Source: Poriferisodalis sp022821985
Lineage (GTDB): Bacteria > Actinomycetota > Acidimicrobiia > Acidimicrobiales > Poriferisodalaceae
NCBI RefSeq assembly: GCF_965219595.1
Contig: NZ_OZ244781.1
Coordinates: 1,178,001-1,242,000, forward strand
Length of the DNA: 64,000 bases
Direction: 5' to 3'
Positions 1-9,098 of the stretch are shown here, one piece after another. Position numbers and translations under genes: made by a program. The stretch's first letter is position 1, and each line of letters starts with the position of its first letter. The notes under the pieces are model-generated. The model did not search any database. It was given only the letters and a program-made list of their open reading frames with translations, and had not been told where the DNA came from.

Positions 1-13
1 CTGCCCGCCACGA

Positions 14-2020
14 TCAGACGTCGAGGAAGCGGACGTCGCTGGCGTTGTTCTGGATGAAGCCCCGGCGGGCGTCTACGTCGTCGCCCATGAGGATGCTGAA
101 GATCAGATCCGCCGTGGCGGCCTCTTCGAGCGTGACGCGCAACAGTGTCCGGCTGGCTGGGTCCATAGTGGTGTCCCACAGCTCCTGGGCATCCATCTCG
201 CCGAGGCCCTTGAGGCGCTGGAACTCATTGCGATGGTTGGGCCGCGCCGCCAAGAACGCATCCTTGGCCCGGTCGTCCTTGAGATACACGGTCTCGGTGC
301 CGACCTTGGTGGAGTACAGCGGTGGCTGAGCGATGTAGACGCAACCGTGCGACAGCAGCTTGCGCATGCGGTGAAAGAAGAACGTCAGCAGCAGCGTGCG
401 GATGTGGCTGCCGTCGACATCGGCATCGCACAGCAGGATCACCTTGCGATAGCGCACCCTGGCGATGTCGAAGCCGCCCTCGCCGGTGGCACCGTCGACA
501 CCGGCACCGATGGCCGAGATCAGCGCACTGATCTCGTTGTTGTCGAAGATGCGCTCGGGCCGGCTGCGCTGGACGTTCAGGATCTTGCCCCGGATCGGCA
601 GGATCGCCATCGTGGCCGGGTCGCGGGCCTCCTTGGCCGATCCGCCCGCCGAGTCGCCCTCCACGATGTACAGCTCGGCCTCTTCGGGGTCGCCCGAGGA
701 GCAGTCGGTGAGCTTGCCGGGGAGACCCGCGCCTTGCAGTGCAGATTTGCGGACGGTGTTGCGGGCCTTCTGCGCGGCGATACGTGCCCTGCGGGCGTCG
801 ACGGCCTTGCCGACGACCAGCTTGGCCTCGCTGGGGTGTTCTTCGAGCCACTCGCCAAGTCCGCTGTAGGCGGCTTTCTGCACCAGGCTGCGCATGGCGG
901 TATTGCCCAGCTTGGCCTTGGTCTGGCCTTCGAATTGCGGTGCTTCCATGCGTACGCTCACCACAGCGGTGAGGCCCTCACGGATGTCGTCGCCCTGCAG
1001 GTTGCCGTCGTCGGGCCGCAGCATCTTGCGGTCTTTGGCGTAGGCGTTCACGGCCGAGGTCAGGGCGGAGCGGAACCCCTCCGCGTGCATGCCGCCCTCA
1101 ATGGTGTTGATGCCGTTGGCGAAGCTGTGGATGCCATCGGTGTTGAAGCCACTGTTCCACTGGAAGGCGATCTCCACCTCGTCGCCGCGCTCGGCAGCAG
1201 ACAGGTAGCCGACGTCGTCGAACAGCGCCTCTGAGGTCTCGTTGAGATGCCGTACGAAGTCGCGTATGCCGCCCGGGTAGCAGTACTCGTGGCGGACCGG
1301 ATCGGGTCGCCGTTCGTCGGTGAAACCGATGCACAGGCCGGCGTTGAGAAACGCCATCATCTGCAGCCGCTCAGTCAGGGTCTGGGCCCGGAATTCGACA
1401 TGATCGAACACCGTCGGATCGGGTTTGAACGTAATGGTGGTGCCGGTGCTGCCGTCAGGCGTCGGGCCAGTGTCGGTCAGCTCGCCGACCGGCTCACCGC
1501 CATCGCGGAACTGCAGCTTCCAGCGGCGGCCATCCCGGTCGATGACAGCCTCTAGTTCCGACGACAGCGCGTTCACCACGGACACACCGACGCCATGCAG
1601 CCCGCCGGACACCTTGTATCCGGTGCCGCCGAACTTGCCGCCTGCATGCAGAACGGTCAGGACAACTTCGGCCGCCGACTTGTCGGGATACTGCGGATGA
1701 GCCCCGACGGGGATGCCGCGACCGTTGTCGGTGACGCTGCACGTTCCGTCTGCTCGCAAGGTGATTTCGATCGAGCTGCAGTGCCCTGCCATGGCCTCGT
1801 CGACGGCGTTGTCGACGACCTCGTAGACCAAATGGTGCAAGCCGCCGGGGCCGGTCGAGCCGATGAACATTCCGGGACGTTCACGAACCGGCTCGAGACC
1901 CTCGAGCACCGTGATCGCATCGGCGTTGTAGTCGCCGGCAACGGTGCTGTCAGTGCCGACGGCACCCACCAGGCCGTCGCCGGTGCCCGCCGACGCGGGT
2001 GCCAGAGTCGTGTCGGTCAC
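14..2020 (-). CDS. gyrB: DNA gyrase subunit B
   Basis: ATPase subunit of DNA gyrase, which with GyrA introduces negative supercoils. The 668-residue product has the GHKL ATPase motifs (EVVDNAVDEA at about 67-76, DNGRGIP at 98-104, GGLHGVG at 139-145) and the TOPRIM motifs (EGDSAGG at 454-460, DADVDGSH at 532-539), then the LKGLGEM stretch of the C-terminal region. Length is slightly under the usual 670-700. The start is GTG at 2020, which leaves about 33 non-conserved residues before the conserved core, so a later start is possible. It is the last gene of the minus-strand dnaA-dnaN-recF-dciA-gyrB run; gyrA would lie beyond the window edge. Confidence 0.97.
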   Translation of the reverse strand: MTDTTLAPASAGTGDGLVGAVGTDSTVAGDYNADAITVLEGLEPVRERPGMFIGSTGPGGLHHLVYEVVDNAVDEAMAGHCSSIEITLRADGTCSVTDNGRGIPVGAHPQYPDKSAAEVVLTVLHAGGKFGGTGYKVSGGLHGVGVSVVNALSSELEAVIDRDGRRWKLQFRDGGEPVGELTDTGPTPDGSTGTTITFKPDPTVFDHVEFRAQTLTERLQMMAFLNAGLCIGFTDERRPDPVRHEYCYPGGIRDFVRHLNETSEALFDDVGYLSAAERGDEVEIAFQWNSGFNTDGIHSFANGINTIEGGMHAEGFRSALTSAVNAYAKDRKMLRPDDGNLQGDDIREGLTAVVSVRMEAPQFEGQTKAKLGNTAMRSLVQKAAYSGLGEWLEEHPSEAKLVVGKAVDARRARIAAQKARNTVRKSALQGAGLPGKLTDCSSGDPEEAELYIVEGDSAGGSAKEARDPATMAILPIRGKILNVQRSRPERIFDNNEISALISAIGAGVDGATGEGGFDIARVRYRKVILLCDADVDGSHIRTLLLTFFFHRMRKLLSHGCVYIAQPPLYSTKVGTETVYLKDDRAKDAFLAARPNHRNEFQRLKGLGEMDAQELWDTTMDPASRTLLRVTLEEAATADLIFSILMGDDVDARRGFIQNNASDVRFLDV

Positions 2021-2095
2021 AGTGCAACCAGTCTACTGGACGGCGACTGATTTTCGGCGTAGGAGCAGCCGTTTCGGTACCGGTAAAACCGCAGG

Positions 2096-2434
2096 TCAGA
2101 GAGGTTTTTTGTGCCCAGCGCCAGGATGCACGCGGAGGTGTAGCTCAGAGATCGTGGCGGCCCTCGATTCGGCGTTCAGCGCGGCCAGAATCCGGCTGGA
2201 GTGATAGCGCAATTCGGTCGCCCAGGCGGGATCGTCCACGACGACAGTGAGCCGGCCTGCGTCGAGCCGTTCGGGTTGCGAGTGCGCCGCTATGGCCTCG
2301 CCGACGGCCTCAGCCCAGCGCTCGTTGAGGTCGATCGCGCGGCCTCGTGAACCGAAGCCGGCAGTGACTGCTTTGAGCGAGTCGCCGATCGACCGCGGCT
2401 CGCGGCCACCTGTTGCGCGACGGCGTCTGCTCAT
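2096..2434 (-). CDS. dciA: DUF721/DciA-family protein, probable helicase-loading factor
   Basis: A 112-residue basic protein with the DUF721 fold pattern: WAEAVGEAIAAHSQPERLDAG, then a strand-rich LTVVVDDPAWATELRY and an LHLRV end. DciA proteins load or recruit the replicative helicase DnaB in bacteria lacking DnaC, and a dnaB gene lies in this window at 29.5 kb. The start ATG overlaps the recF stop as ATGA, so translation is probably coupled. Position between recF and gyrB matches the actinobacterial order. Family assignment is from sequence pattern and context; the helicase-loading role is inferred from the family. Confidence 0.85.
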   Translation of the reverse strand: MSRRRRATGGREPRSIGDSLKAVTAGFGSRGRAIDLNERWAEAVGEAIAAHSQPERLDAGRLTVVVDDPAWATELRYHSSRILAALNAESRAATISELHLRVHPGAGHKKPL

Positions 2435-3513
2435 CTTGAGACTACCTCGCCGTCGTCAATGTGGATTTGGCTGCGGGCTTCGATTCCGGGTGGCACGTGA
2501 CCGGTGGCCGAGGTGACCACGGTCTGCGCGGCGGGCAAGCAACCGATGAGACGTTGGGCCCGACCTTCGTCGAGCTCAGAGAAGACATCGTCCAGCAGCA
2601 CAATCGGTTCGGTCCCGCTGATCTGCGCTGTGTACCGATGCTGGGCCAACCGCAGCGCCAAAGCGATGCTGCGCTGTTCCCCTTGTGACGCGTGAGTGCG
2701 TGCCGGCAAACCGTCCAAGCAGATCGTCATGTCGTCGCGGTGCGGACCAACCGTGGTGGTACCGCGTCGCAGGTCGACCGAGCGTGCCTGCGCCAGCGCG
2801 GTAGCGAGGCTGCTGTCGCGCCACTCGGCCGCATAGGACAATCTCAGGTTCGCGGCGCCTCCGGCGAGCTGGCAGTACGCGTCCTGAGCCGGAGACACCA
2901 ACGCTGTGCACAGGGCATCGCGCCGTTGTGCGATGGCCTCGCCCACGTCCGCGAGCTGTGCATCCCAGACATCGAGCGTTGTGAAGGCCTCGTCGTCGGG
3001 GCGGTGTCCGGCTTGCTTCAGAAGGTTGTTGCGCTGTCGCAGCACTCGCTCGAAATCGAGCCGCATTGTCCGGTACTCACGGTCAGTGCCGGTCAGCACA
3101 TTGTCGAGCAGCTCGCGGCGCACCGACGGTCCGCCCGCCGCGATCGACAGGTCAGCAGGGCAGAACACCACCGCGCTGACCACCTCAGCGAGGTCGCGCA
3201 GTGACCGGATCCGCTGCCCGTTCACCTGCGCCCGAGACTTGCCGGCCACCGCGATCTCGATCTCCACCAGGTGCGTGCGGCGCGCTCGCCGGACCTCGGC
3301 ACGCACGAAGGCCCGATCGCAGCCGGCGCGCACCAGTGTCTCCGCACTCGCCCCGCGGAACGAACCCGAGCCATCCAGCAACGCGACGGCTTCCAGCAGG
3401 TTGGTCTTGCCGTGTCCATTGGGCCCGACTACGAGCGTCCGCTCTGCGTCGAGCGACAGTTTCGTGGACCGGTGATTCCGGAAGTTCTCGATGCTCAGCC
3501 AGACAATGATCAC
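2431..3513 (-). CDS. recF: DNA replication and repair protein RecF
   Basis: SMC-like ATPase that helps load RecA at gaps with RecO and RecR. The 360-residue protein begins MIIVWLSIENFRNH, has Walker A GPNGHGKTNLLEA at about residues 30-42, a signature region near ASQGEQRSIALALRLAQ (about 281-297) and Walker B IVLLDDVFSELDEGR (about 308-322). Length is normal for the family. Its ATG overlaps the stop of dnaN (ATGA), and its own stop overlaps the start of the DUF721 gene, so the three genes look translationally coupled. Confidence 0.96.
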   Translation of the reverse strand: MIIVWLSIENFRNHRSTKLSLDAERTLVVGPNGHGKTNLLEAVALLDGSGSFRGASAETLVRAGCDRAFVRAEVRRARRTHLVEIEIAVAGKSRAQVNGQRIRSLRDLAEVVSAVVFCPADLSIAAGGPSVRRELLDNVLTGTDREYRTMRLDFERVLRQRNNLLKQAGHRPDDEAFTTLDVWDAQLADVGEAIAQRRDALCTALVSPAQDAYCQLAGGAANLRLSYAAEWRDSSLATALAQARSVDLRRGTTTVGPHRDDMTICLDGLPARTHASQGEQRSIALALRLAQHRYTAQISGTEPIVLLDDVFSELDEGRAQRLIGCLPAAQTVVTSATGHVPPGIEARSQIHIDDGEVVSR

Positions 3514-4619
3514 GACACCCGAACGGGCATCAGCAGATACAGGAATTCTCCCTGTCCGGGCGTCCGCAGCACAGCGGGCTTCAGTGCATCGAGACGCACC
3601 AGCTCGACAGTGTCACCGCCGGCCGCGTCGAGTCCCTCGATGAGATAATCGGGATTGAAGGCGACCGTGGTCGGCTCACCCTCGTAGCTTGCATCGACTT
3701 CCTCGCTCGCGCTGCCGACGTCCTGGCTGATGACCGTCAATTCGATGCTGTCGGGACGCAATTCCATTCGCAGCGGTGCATTGGTATCGCGGGCCAGCAG
3801 ACGGAGCCGGCGTGCACCGTCAAGCAGCGCGGCACGGTCGACCTCCAGCCGGTTGTCATGAGAGTCAGGAATCAACGGCTCATAGCTGGGGAAGTCGCCC
3901 GCGATGAGGCGGCACGTCACCTGAGCCGACTGAGCATCGTCGCTGACTTCGAAGGCAACCTCCCGCTCTCCGAGCCGCATGGTCACGTCTTTGCTGGCAT
4001 CCAGGATCCGACCAAGCTCCTCCAGGGCCCGAGACGGAACGAGCACTTGCTGCCCCGGCTCGAGCACCTGCGCCTCGGGCAGGTCCCGCAGGGCAAGTCG
4101 GTACGAGTCGGTGGCCACCAGCCGCAAGCCGTCGCCCCGGGCCGCCATGAGCACTCCGGTCAGGATCGGCCGGGCATCGTCAGAACTTGCCGCGCGGACC
4201 ACTTGGCGAAACGCCTGCGCCAAGTCGCCGGCCGGCACGGTGACGTCGTCTCCTGTCGGCTGCAGCAGGGTGGGGAAATCGGCGGTCGGCAGGGTCCGGA
4301 CGGAGAACTGCGCTCGTGCGCTGGTGATCTGCACCTCGTCATCGTCAACCTGAACGTCCACTTCGCCTGGCGGCAATGCCCGGGCGATGTCGGTCAGCAG
4401 CCGGGCTGGCACCACGGTCTCGCCCTCCGTCTCCACTGGCGTACGCAGCTGTGTGCGCACGGTGAGATCAAGATCGGTGCCCGTGACCGTGAGTCCCTCG
4501 CTGTCAGCTCGCAAGTGCAATCCGGTCAGCACGAACAAACCGCCCCCGCGCGCATTGACCCCCCGGCTCGCCAAGGTCAGCTGGTCGACCAGTGCATCTC
4601 GTTCAATGCGCAGTTTCAC
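3510..4619 (-). CDS. dnaN: DNA polymerase III sliding clamp (beta subunit)
   Basis: Ring-shaped processivity clamp for the replicative polymerase. I place the start at GTG 4619 (KLRIERDALVDQL follows), preceded by GGAGAA at suitable spacing; the open frame continues eight codons further upstream without family similarity. The 369-residue product carries the three-domain clamp pattern and the usual C-terminal end with FLYLLMPVRVS, close to the partner-binding pocket. It is the first gene after the origin spacer and overlaps recF by four bases. Confidence 0.95.
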   Translation of the reverse strand: MKLRIERDALVDQLTLASRGVNARGGGLFVLTGLHLRADSEGLTVTGTDLDLTVRTQLRTPVETEGETVVPARLLTDIARALPPGEVDVQVDDDEVQITSARAQFSVRTLPTADFPTLLQPTGDDVTVPAGDLAQAFRQVVRAASSDDARPILTGVLMAARGDGLRLVATDSYRLALRDLPEAQVLEPGQQVLVPSRALEELGRILDASKDVTMRLGEREVAFEVSDDAQSAQVTCRLIAGDFPSYEPLIPDSHDNRLEVDRAALLDGARRLRLLARDTNAPLRMELRPDSIELTVISQDVGSASEEVDASYEGEPTTVAFNPDYLIEGLDAAGGDTVELVRLDALKPAVLRTPGQGEFLYLLMPVRVS

Positions 4620-4942
4620 GGGCGGTTCTCCTTGGCCGTACAAGACCGATGAGACGGATCATCCTCAATGAGAAGGTTGAGACTTATTCGGTAGTGGTTG
4701 TAGGGGCTGTGAATTGTGGATGACTGACCGTTGTCGCAGATCAGCGCAACGCGGCCTGTCAACAGTCTTGCCTGCGCGTCCACAGCTTCACCCTCCCTTT
4801 TTTGCATAGCCAGCATGATCGTGGAAAAGCGCGACTTTTCCCGAGGTTTGTCGAGAACTTTTCCACTCATTGTCCACAGCGTGTGGAGACACCCTAGATC
4901 CAGTCCCCACCCGCGCAGCGGACAGCACGCGGCGGACCAGCG
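4620..4942. other. Probable chromosomal origin oriC (dnaA-dnaN spacer)
   Basis: Non-coding spacer between dnaN and dnaA, the usual actinobacterial oriC position. It holds a perfect DnaA box TTGTCCACA at 4870-4878 and several near matches: TGTGGATGA at 4715-4723 (one mismatch on the minus strand), GCGTCCACA at 4776-4784, TTTTCCACT at 4859-4867, TGTGGAGAC at 4882-4890, and CGTGGAAAA at 4820-4828. The stretch 4660-4720 and the run of T at about 4796-4804 are AT-rich relative to the window and could serve as the unwinding element. Boxes were found by eye; no GC-skew was calculated. Confidence 0.8.
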
Positions 4943-6622
4943 TCAGGCAGCCCGGACGCGCGCAATCAGCTGGGCAACCTGGTCGTACACCTTGCGTTCG
5001 GCAGGCAGCAGGCTGTTGATCTTCTTGACAGCGTGCATAACGGTCGTGTGGTCGCGCCCGCCGAAGACGCTGGCGATCGCTGGGTAGCTCAGGTCAGTGA
5101 GCTCCCGCATGACATACATGCTGATCTGGCGGGCGTTGACCAAGCCTTGTTGACGCCGCTGGCTGGTGAGCTCGCTCACGTCATAGCCGAACATGTCCGC
5201 AGTCATGTTCAGGATCCGGTCGGTGGTGATGGGCGTCTCCTGCGGTTCACGGACATCGCTCAGTATTTGCTGTGCCATCTCCAGCGTGACGGAACTGCGG
5301 GTGAGGCTGGCGTACGCGGTGACGCGCACCAGTGCGCCCTCGAGTTCGCGGATGTTGTTGGTGATGAGGTGCGCGATGTGCTCCAGCACTTCGTCGGGCA
5401 CATGGCCGTGCTCGGTCTTCTTCCGCAGGATGGCCACTCGGGTTTCGAGGTCAGGCGGCTGGATGTCGGTGATCAGGCCCCATTCGAACCGGCTGCGCAG
5501 CCGATCCGACAGAGTGGAGATGCTGCGAGGCGGGCGGTCGGAGGAGATCACGATCTGGCGACCTGCGACATGCAGCGAGTTGAACGTGTGGAACAGCTCT
5601 TCCTGCAGGCCTTCCTTGCCCTCCATGAATTGGATGTCATCGAGCAGCAGCACGTCGAGCTCGCGGTAGCGCCTCTTGAACGCGGGCGTCGTGTTCGTCC
5701 GGATGGCTTCGATGAACTCTGAGAGGAAGGTCTCCGTGGAGACGTACCGGACACGATGCTCGGGCAGGGTGGCGCCGAGGAAGTTCACGATGGCCTGCAG
5801 CAGATGGGTCTTGCCGAGACCGGTGCCGCCGTGAATGAACAGGGGGTTGTAGGCAATGCCGGGAGTCTCGGCAACCGCAAGTGCCGCCGCTTGTGCAAAC
5901 CGGTTGCTGCTGCCGGTGACAAAGCTCTCGAAGGTGTAGCGGGGATTGGTGATGTCGACGCCCGGCACTCTGCGCGGCGTTGCACTGGCATCGGGCGTCG
6001 GTGTCGCTGTGACGGCGTTATCGGCAGGGGCCGCTGAGTTGGCGGAACCGGTCGCGGGATGCCAGGCCTCGTCATCGCCTGGGCTCGCAGCGTCACCGTC
6101 AGCCGTCGCATCCACGTCGTGCGGATCTGCATCTGCGCCGTTGGCGCCGTCCAGATCGCCAAGCTCGGGGCGGGTCTCGATCTCGTAGGTCTGAGGGCGA
6201 ACAGGCAGTTGCTCGAAGGCGGCGTGGAGCATCGGGATGTATCGCCGCTGGATGCGATCGCGGATCATGTTGCTCGGCGCGATCAATACGGCGAGTTCGC
6301 CGTCGATATGCAGCGCCTGCAGGTGACGGAAGTAGCCCAGCCAGAGCGCGTCGGACACGGTGGCCCGCAGGATGTCGCGGCACTGCGACCACAGCTCGTC
6401 GGTGTTCGCGCGGGCGCCCTCGGGCAGTGCAGACGCCGTGTCCGGAGTCGCCTGGGCAGATGCCGACGGCGGTGATGGGGAGCCTGGCGATTGGGAGATG
6501 TGGTGATGATCCTCAGGTTCGTGTGCTGTGGCACCTGCCTGCGGAGAACTCACCACGACAACCTCGTTCGCCTCTGTCCGTTGTGCACCCGCGGAACCTG
6601 TTGTTCGCCTGCGAGCCACCAA
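4943..6622 (-). CDS. dnaA: Chromosomal replication initiator protein DnaA
   Basis: AAA+ initiator that binds DnaA boxes and opens oriC. Domain I begins around ELWSQCRDILRATVSD (about residue 76), followed by an acidic, alanine-rich domain II linker, then AAA+ with Walker A HGGTGLGKTHLL and Walker B LLLDDIQFMEGKE, and a C-terminal helix-turn-helix with GGRDHTTVMHAVKKI. At 559 residues it is longer than most because about 75 residues precede domain I. A GTG pair near residues 23-24, just behind an AGG, would give a shorter and perhaps more realistic start; I keep the longest frame and flag the uncertainty. Confidence 0.95.
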   Translation of the reverse strand: MVARRRTTGSAGAQRTEANEVVVVSSPQAGATAHEPEDHHHISQSPGSPSPPSASAQATPDTASALPEGARANTDELWSQCRDILRATVSDALWLGYFRHLQALHIDGELAVLIAPSNMIRDRIQRRYIPMLHAAFEQLPVRPQTYEIETRPELGDLDGANGADADPHDVDATADGDAASPGDDEAWHPATGSANSAAPADNAVTATPTPDASATPRRVPGVDITNPRYTFESFVTGSSNRFAQAAALAVAETPGIAYNPLFIHGGTGLGKTHLLQAIVNFLGATLPEHRVRYVSTETFLSEFIEAIRTNTTPAFKRRYRELDVLLLDDIQFMEGKEGLQEELFHTFNSLHVAGRQIVISSDRPPRSISTLSDRLRSRFEWGLITDIQPPDLETRVAILRKKTEHGHVPDEVLEHIAHLITNNIRELEGALVRVTAYASLTRSSVTLEMAQQILSDVREPQETPITTDRILNMTADMFGYDVSELTSQRRQQGLVNARQISMYVMRELTDLSYPAIASVFGGRDHTTVMHAVKKINSLLPAERKVYDQVAQLIARVRAA

Positions 6623-7019
6623 GCGGCACCCGGTGGTCGGAACCTATGGCCGCGCTGTCACTGCTGCAAGCGCGTCTTTGCACGCCTGCGCGGTGCTCGA
6701 GTTGACGGGAACGCAACAGTTCAGCGACAGACCCATAACGCCCGCAAAACAAGCGGATGACAGGGAAATTTGCTGTCCTGGCGACGAGCGTCGTGATCGA
6801 CATCAGGCGCCTGCGACACGGCTCTGTGCGCAGGCGCCGCGCGTCTTCGCGCGCGCCGTCCGCGTCACGGTTTCGCCTGCGAGCTCGCCTCTGCGCGCAT
6901 CGGAAGGGATCGGCACCCGTAGGCTGTCCATGCTCTCGGGCCGACACCCGGGCACGCTCCGGCCGCCGCACCGCATTTCGCGGACCTGCCCGCGGCCTGA
7001 ACCTCCAGGAGGCTGCAGC
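6623..7019. other. Divergent dnaA/rpmH intergenic region
   Basis: About 400 bases without a credible gene. It must hold the divergent promoters for dnaA and the rpmH cluster. The only clear element is AGGAGG at 7007-7012, seven bases before the rpmH GTG. I saw no good DnaA boxes here, in contrast to the dnaA-dnaN side. Confidence 0.6.
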
Positions 7020-7154
7020 GTGAAGCGCACGTACCAACCCCACAACCGCAGACGGGCCCGCCGCCACGGCTTCCGCCATCGCATGTCCACCCGTGCGGGC
7101 CGGGCGATTGTGAACGCTCGCCGACGCAAGGGCCGGCAACGGCTGAGCGCCTGA
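7020..7154 (+). CDS. rpmH: 50S ribosomal protein L34
   Basis: 44-residue, arginine-rich ribosomal protein with the invariant L34 pattern (KRTYQPHNRRRARRHGFRHR at the start; MSTRAGRAIV and RRRKGRQRLSA at the end). It starts with GTG at 7020, behind a perfect AGGAGG seven bases upstream. It heads the rpmH-rnpA-yidD-yidC cluster found beside dnaA in most bacteria. Its stop TGA overlaps the proposed CTG start of rnpA. Confidence 0.97.
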   Translation: MKRTYQPHNRRRARRHGFRHRMSTRAGRAIVNARRRKGRQRLSA

Positions 7155-7498
7155 TCGATTCGTGCCGCAGCAGGGCCGACTTCGCAGCACTGCGCCGCGG
7201 TCGTCGATTCGACAGCGAGCTGCTGTGGATGACGTTCGCGGCCGACCGAGGTCTGAGCGGGCCGCGCGTGGCATTCGCGCTCAGCCGCCACCGCGGAACG
7301 GCAGTGCAGCGCAACCGAGTTCGACGTCGTTTGAGAGCGGTCTTTTGCGAGCTCGCAATCGACCTGGCACCTGGCCGCTATCTCGTCGGTGTGCGAGCGG
7401 CAGCGTCGGCGGTGACCTACCAGCGGGCTCGAGCCGAGCTGATGCGATTGCTGCTGGCCGCGGAAGCCCTGAGCGACCGGGGGAACCAGCGGCTATGA
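7151..7498 (+). CDS. rnpA: Ribonuclease P protein component, likely CTG start
   Basis: Protein subunit of RNase P, which matures tRNA 5' ends. The RnpA core is clear: RVAFALSRHRGTAVQRNRVRRRLR carries the RNR signature. The first ATG in frame (7229) would give only 89 residues and delete the conserved N-terminal part, which is present upstream in the same frame as SCRSRADFAALRRGRRFDSE. No ATG, GTG or TTG lies in frame between rpmH and 7229. A CTG at 7151, overlapping the rpmH stop as CTGA, restores a normal 115-residue protein, so I place the start there. The stop overlaps yidD as ATGA. Confidence 0.85.
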   Translation: MIDSCRSRADFAALRRGRRFDSELLWMTFAADRGLSGPRVAFALSRHRGTAVQRNRVRRRLRAVFCELAIDLAPGRYLVGVRAAASAVTYQRARAELMRLLLAAEALSDRGNQRL

Positions 7499-7725
7499 CC
7501 TCGGGTCCGCTCGCTCGGGCGCTGATCGCCGCCGTGAAGCTCTATCGAGCACTCCCCCGCTCACGGCTGCCGTCGTGCCGCTTCGATCCGACGTGCTCGC
7601 AGTATGCGCTGGACGCCCTGCGCACCTGGGGAGCAGCACGCGGCGGCTGGCTGGCCCTCCGCCGCATCTGCCGCTGCCATCCCTGGGGCGGCTGGGGCTA
7701 CGACCCGGTACCGGAGACGCGCTGA
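7495..7725 (+). CDS. yidD: Membrane protein insertion efficiency factor YidD
   Basis: 76-residue YidD family protein, thought to assist YidC-dependent insertion of membrane proteins. The family core is plain: RLPSCRFDPTCSQYALDALR, then RRICRCHPWGGWGYDPVPE. The start ATG at 7495 overlaps the rnpA stop, and the stop TGA overlaps the yidC ATG, so rnpA, yidD and yidC look translationally coupled. Length is typical. An in-frame extension back to 7162 lacks family similarity and runs across rnpA. Confidence 0.93.
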   Translation: MTSGPLARALIAAVKLYRALPRSRLPSCRFDPTCSQYALDALRTWGAARGGWLALRRICRCHPWGGWGYDPVPETR

Positions 7726-8930
7726 TGTTCGACTGGGCTGACCCGATATTCGACGGCATCGCCGCCGTATTGGCGTGGTTCTACTCGTTGGTGCCTGACT
7801 ACACCTTCGCGATCTGCATGCTGACCCTGGCGATCATGCTGCTGTTCACCCCGCTCACCCTGCGGGGCGCACGGTCGATGACCAAGATGCAGGCACTGCA
7901 GCCGGAGATGACGGCGCTGCGCAAGCGGCACGGCAGCGACCGCCAGAAACTCAACGAAGAAATGATGAGGCTGTACCAGTCGCACGGGGTGAGCCCCCTG
8001 GGCGGGTGCTTGCCGAACTTGGTGCAGATTCCGATCTTCATCGTGCTCTACCGGGTCATCTGGAACCTGCGCATACCCGACGACAACCATCTGATCGACA
8101 ACCCGTTTCCCCGAAACCTGAGCCCTGACTCGCAGATGTACAAGGACATCGTCGATGCGGAGGGCGAGATGCGGTCCTTGGGCATGGACCTGTCGAAGGT
8201 GGCGAAGGACGTGGTTCAGGCCGACTTCGTCGACGGGCTGCCGTACTTGGGGCTCATAGCTATCACCTTCCTGCTGGCCTGGCTGCAGCAGCGCCAGATG
8301 GCGCGGCGGCGCGGCAATGCGGCAATGCCGAACCGCCAGATGGAAATCATGATGAAGTACCTGCCGTTCATGCTGCCGGTCTTCAGCTTCTTCGTGCCGG
8401 CGGCGCTGGTGCCCTACTTCATCGTGTCGAGCATCTACCGCATGCTCCAGCAAGCGTTCATTCACGCCACGATGAAGCCCCCGCAGTCACTGACCGCCGC
8501 GGAGTCCGACGCCAAGGTCATCGAAGCCGAAGAGGTCCCCGAACCAGAGCCGCCGCGCCAGGTGCCGAATCAGCGCTCACGCAAGGCGCTTGATGCTGAG
8601 GCGGAGCGCCGTGCGGAGCGTGAGCGTCGCCGTGCAGAGCGACGCGAGAGCTCACAGAACTCGTCGGGCGAACGCGCACCGGAGCCTGCGCCGCCGGAAC
8701 CTTCTGAGTCTCCTACGATCCGCCGGACTCGCTCATCGGAAGAACGAGTTGTCGATGCGCGCAAGCGAGCACGTCGCAGCACCGGCTCCTCGAATCGGAA
8801 TCAGGATCGGCCGCAGCCCCGCGAGCGCGGCAGGCGGCGTGGGCGTGCCGAACCGGAGCCGGAGTCGAAGCCCATCCAGAGTCGTCGTACCTCAGGAGAC
8901 GGCAGGACCCGCAATCGCCGCAAGCGATGA
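7725..8930 (+). CDS. yidC: Membrane protein insertase YidC/Oxa1
   Basis: 401-residue insertase of the short Gram-positive and actinobacterial type without the large periplasmic domain. Hydrophobic segments sit near residues 12-50, 100-120 (NLVQIPIFIVLYRVIWNL), 165-190 (YLGLIAITFLLAWLQ) and 210-240 (KYLPFMLPVFSFFVPAALVP). The C-terminal 150 residues are hydrophilic and strongly basic, ending RTRNRRKR, as in proteins that contact the ribosome. The start ATG overlaps the yidD stop. The next plus-strand gene encodes the Jag N-terminal domain, the usual yidC neighbour. Confidence 0.94.
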   Translation: MFDWADPIFDGIAAVLAWFYSLVPDYTFAICMLTLAIMLLFTPLTLRGARSMTKMQALQPEMTALRKRHGSDRQKLNEEMMRLYQSHGVSPLGGCLPNLVQIPIFIVLYRVIWNLRIPDDNHLIDNPFPRNLSPDSQMYKDIVDAEGEMRSLGMDLSKVAKDVVQADFVDGLPYLGLIAITFLLAWLQQRQMARRRGNAAMPNRQMEIMMKYLPFMLPVFSFFVPAALVPYFIVSSIYRMLQQAFIHATMKPPQSLTAAESDAKVIEAEEVPEPEPPRQVPNQRSRKALDAEAERRAERERRRAERRESSQNSSGERAPEPAPPEPSESPTIRRTRSSEERVVDARKRARRSTGSSNRNQDRPQPRERGRRRGRAEPEPESKPIQSRRTSGDGRTRNRRKR

Positions 8931-9000
8931 ACACACCGGCAACCGCTCCCCACAGGATGCGAGCTTTGGTGGACCTTGTCGTTGGGTCACCTGTTGTTTC

Positions 9001-9079
9001 CCGCTCTTGTTCCCAGTTCACATTCAATACGGGCTCACGGGCCGCTCGGGCCACGGCTTCGCCTGCCGGCTCAGCCTCT
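9001..9079. repeat. Dispersed intergenic repeat, copy A
   Basis: Member of a repeat family seen at four loci. Read on the minus strand, the shared core is GAGGCTGAGCC, then AGGCGAAGCC, then GTGGCCCGAGCGGCCCGTGA, and after a variable segment GAACAAGAGCGG. In copy A the variable segment resembles that of copies B1 and D. It lies just before the Jag_N gene. GGCC-CGAGC-GGCC could form a small hairpin. Function unknown. Confidence 0.8.
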
Positions 9080-9098
9080 CGGAGTTAGGCACTGCGTC

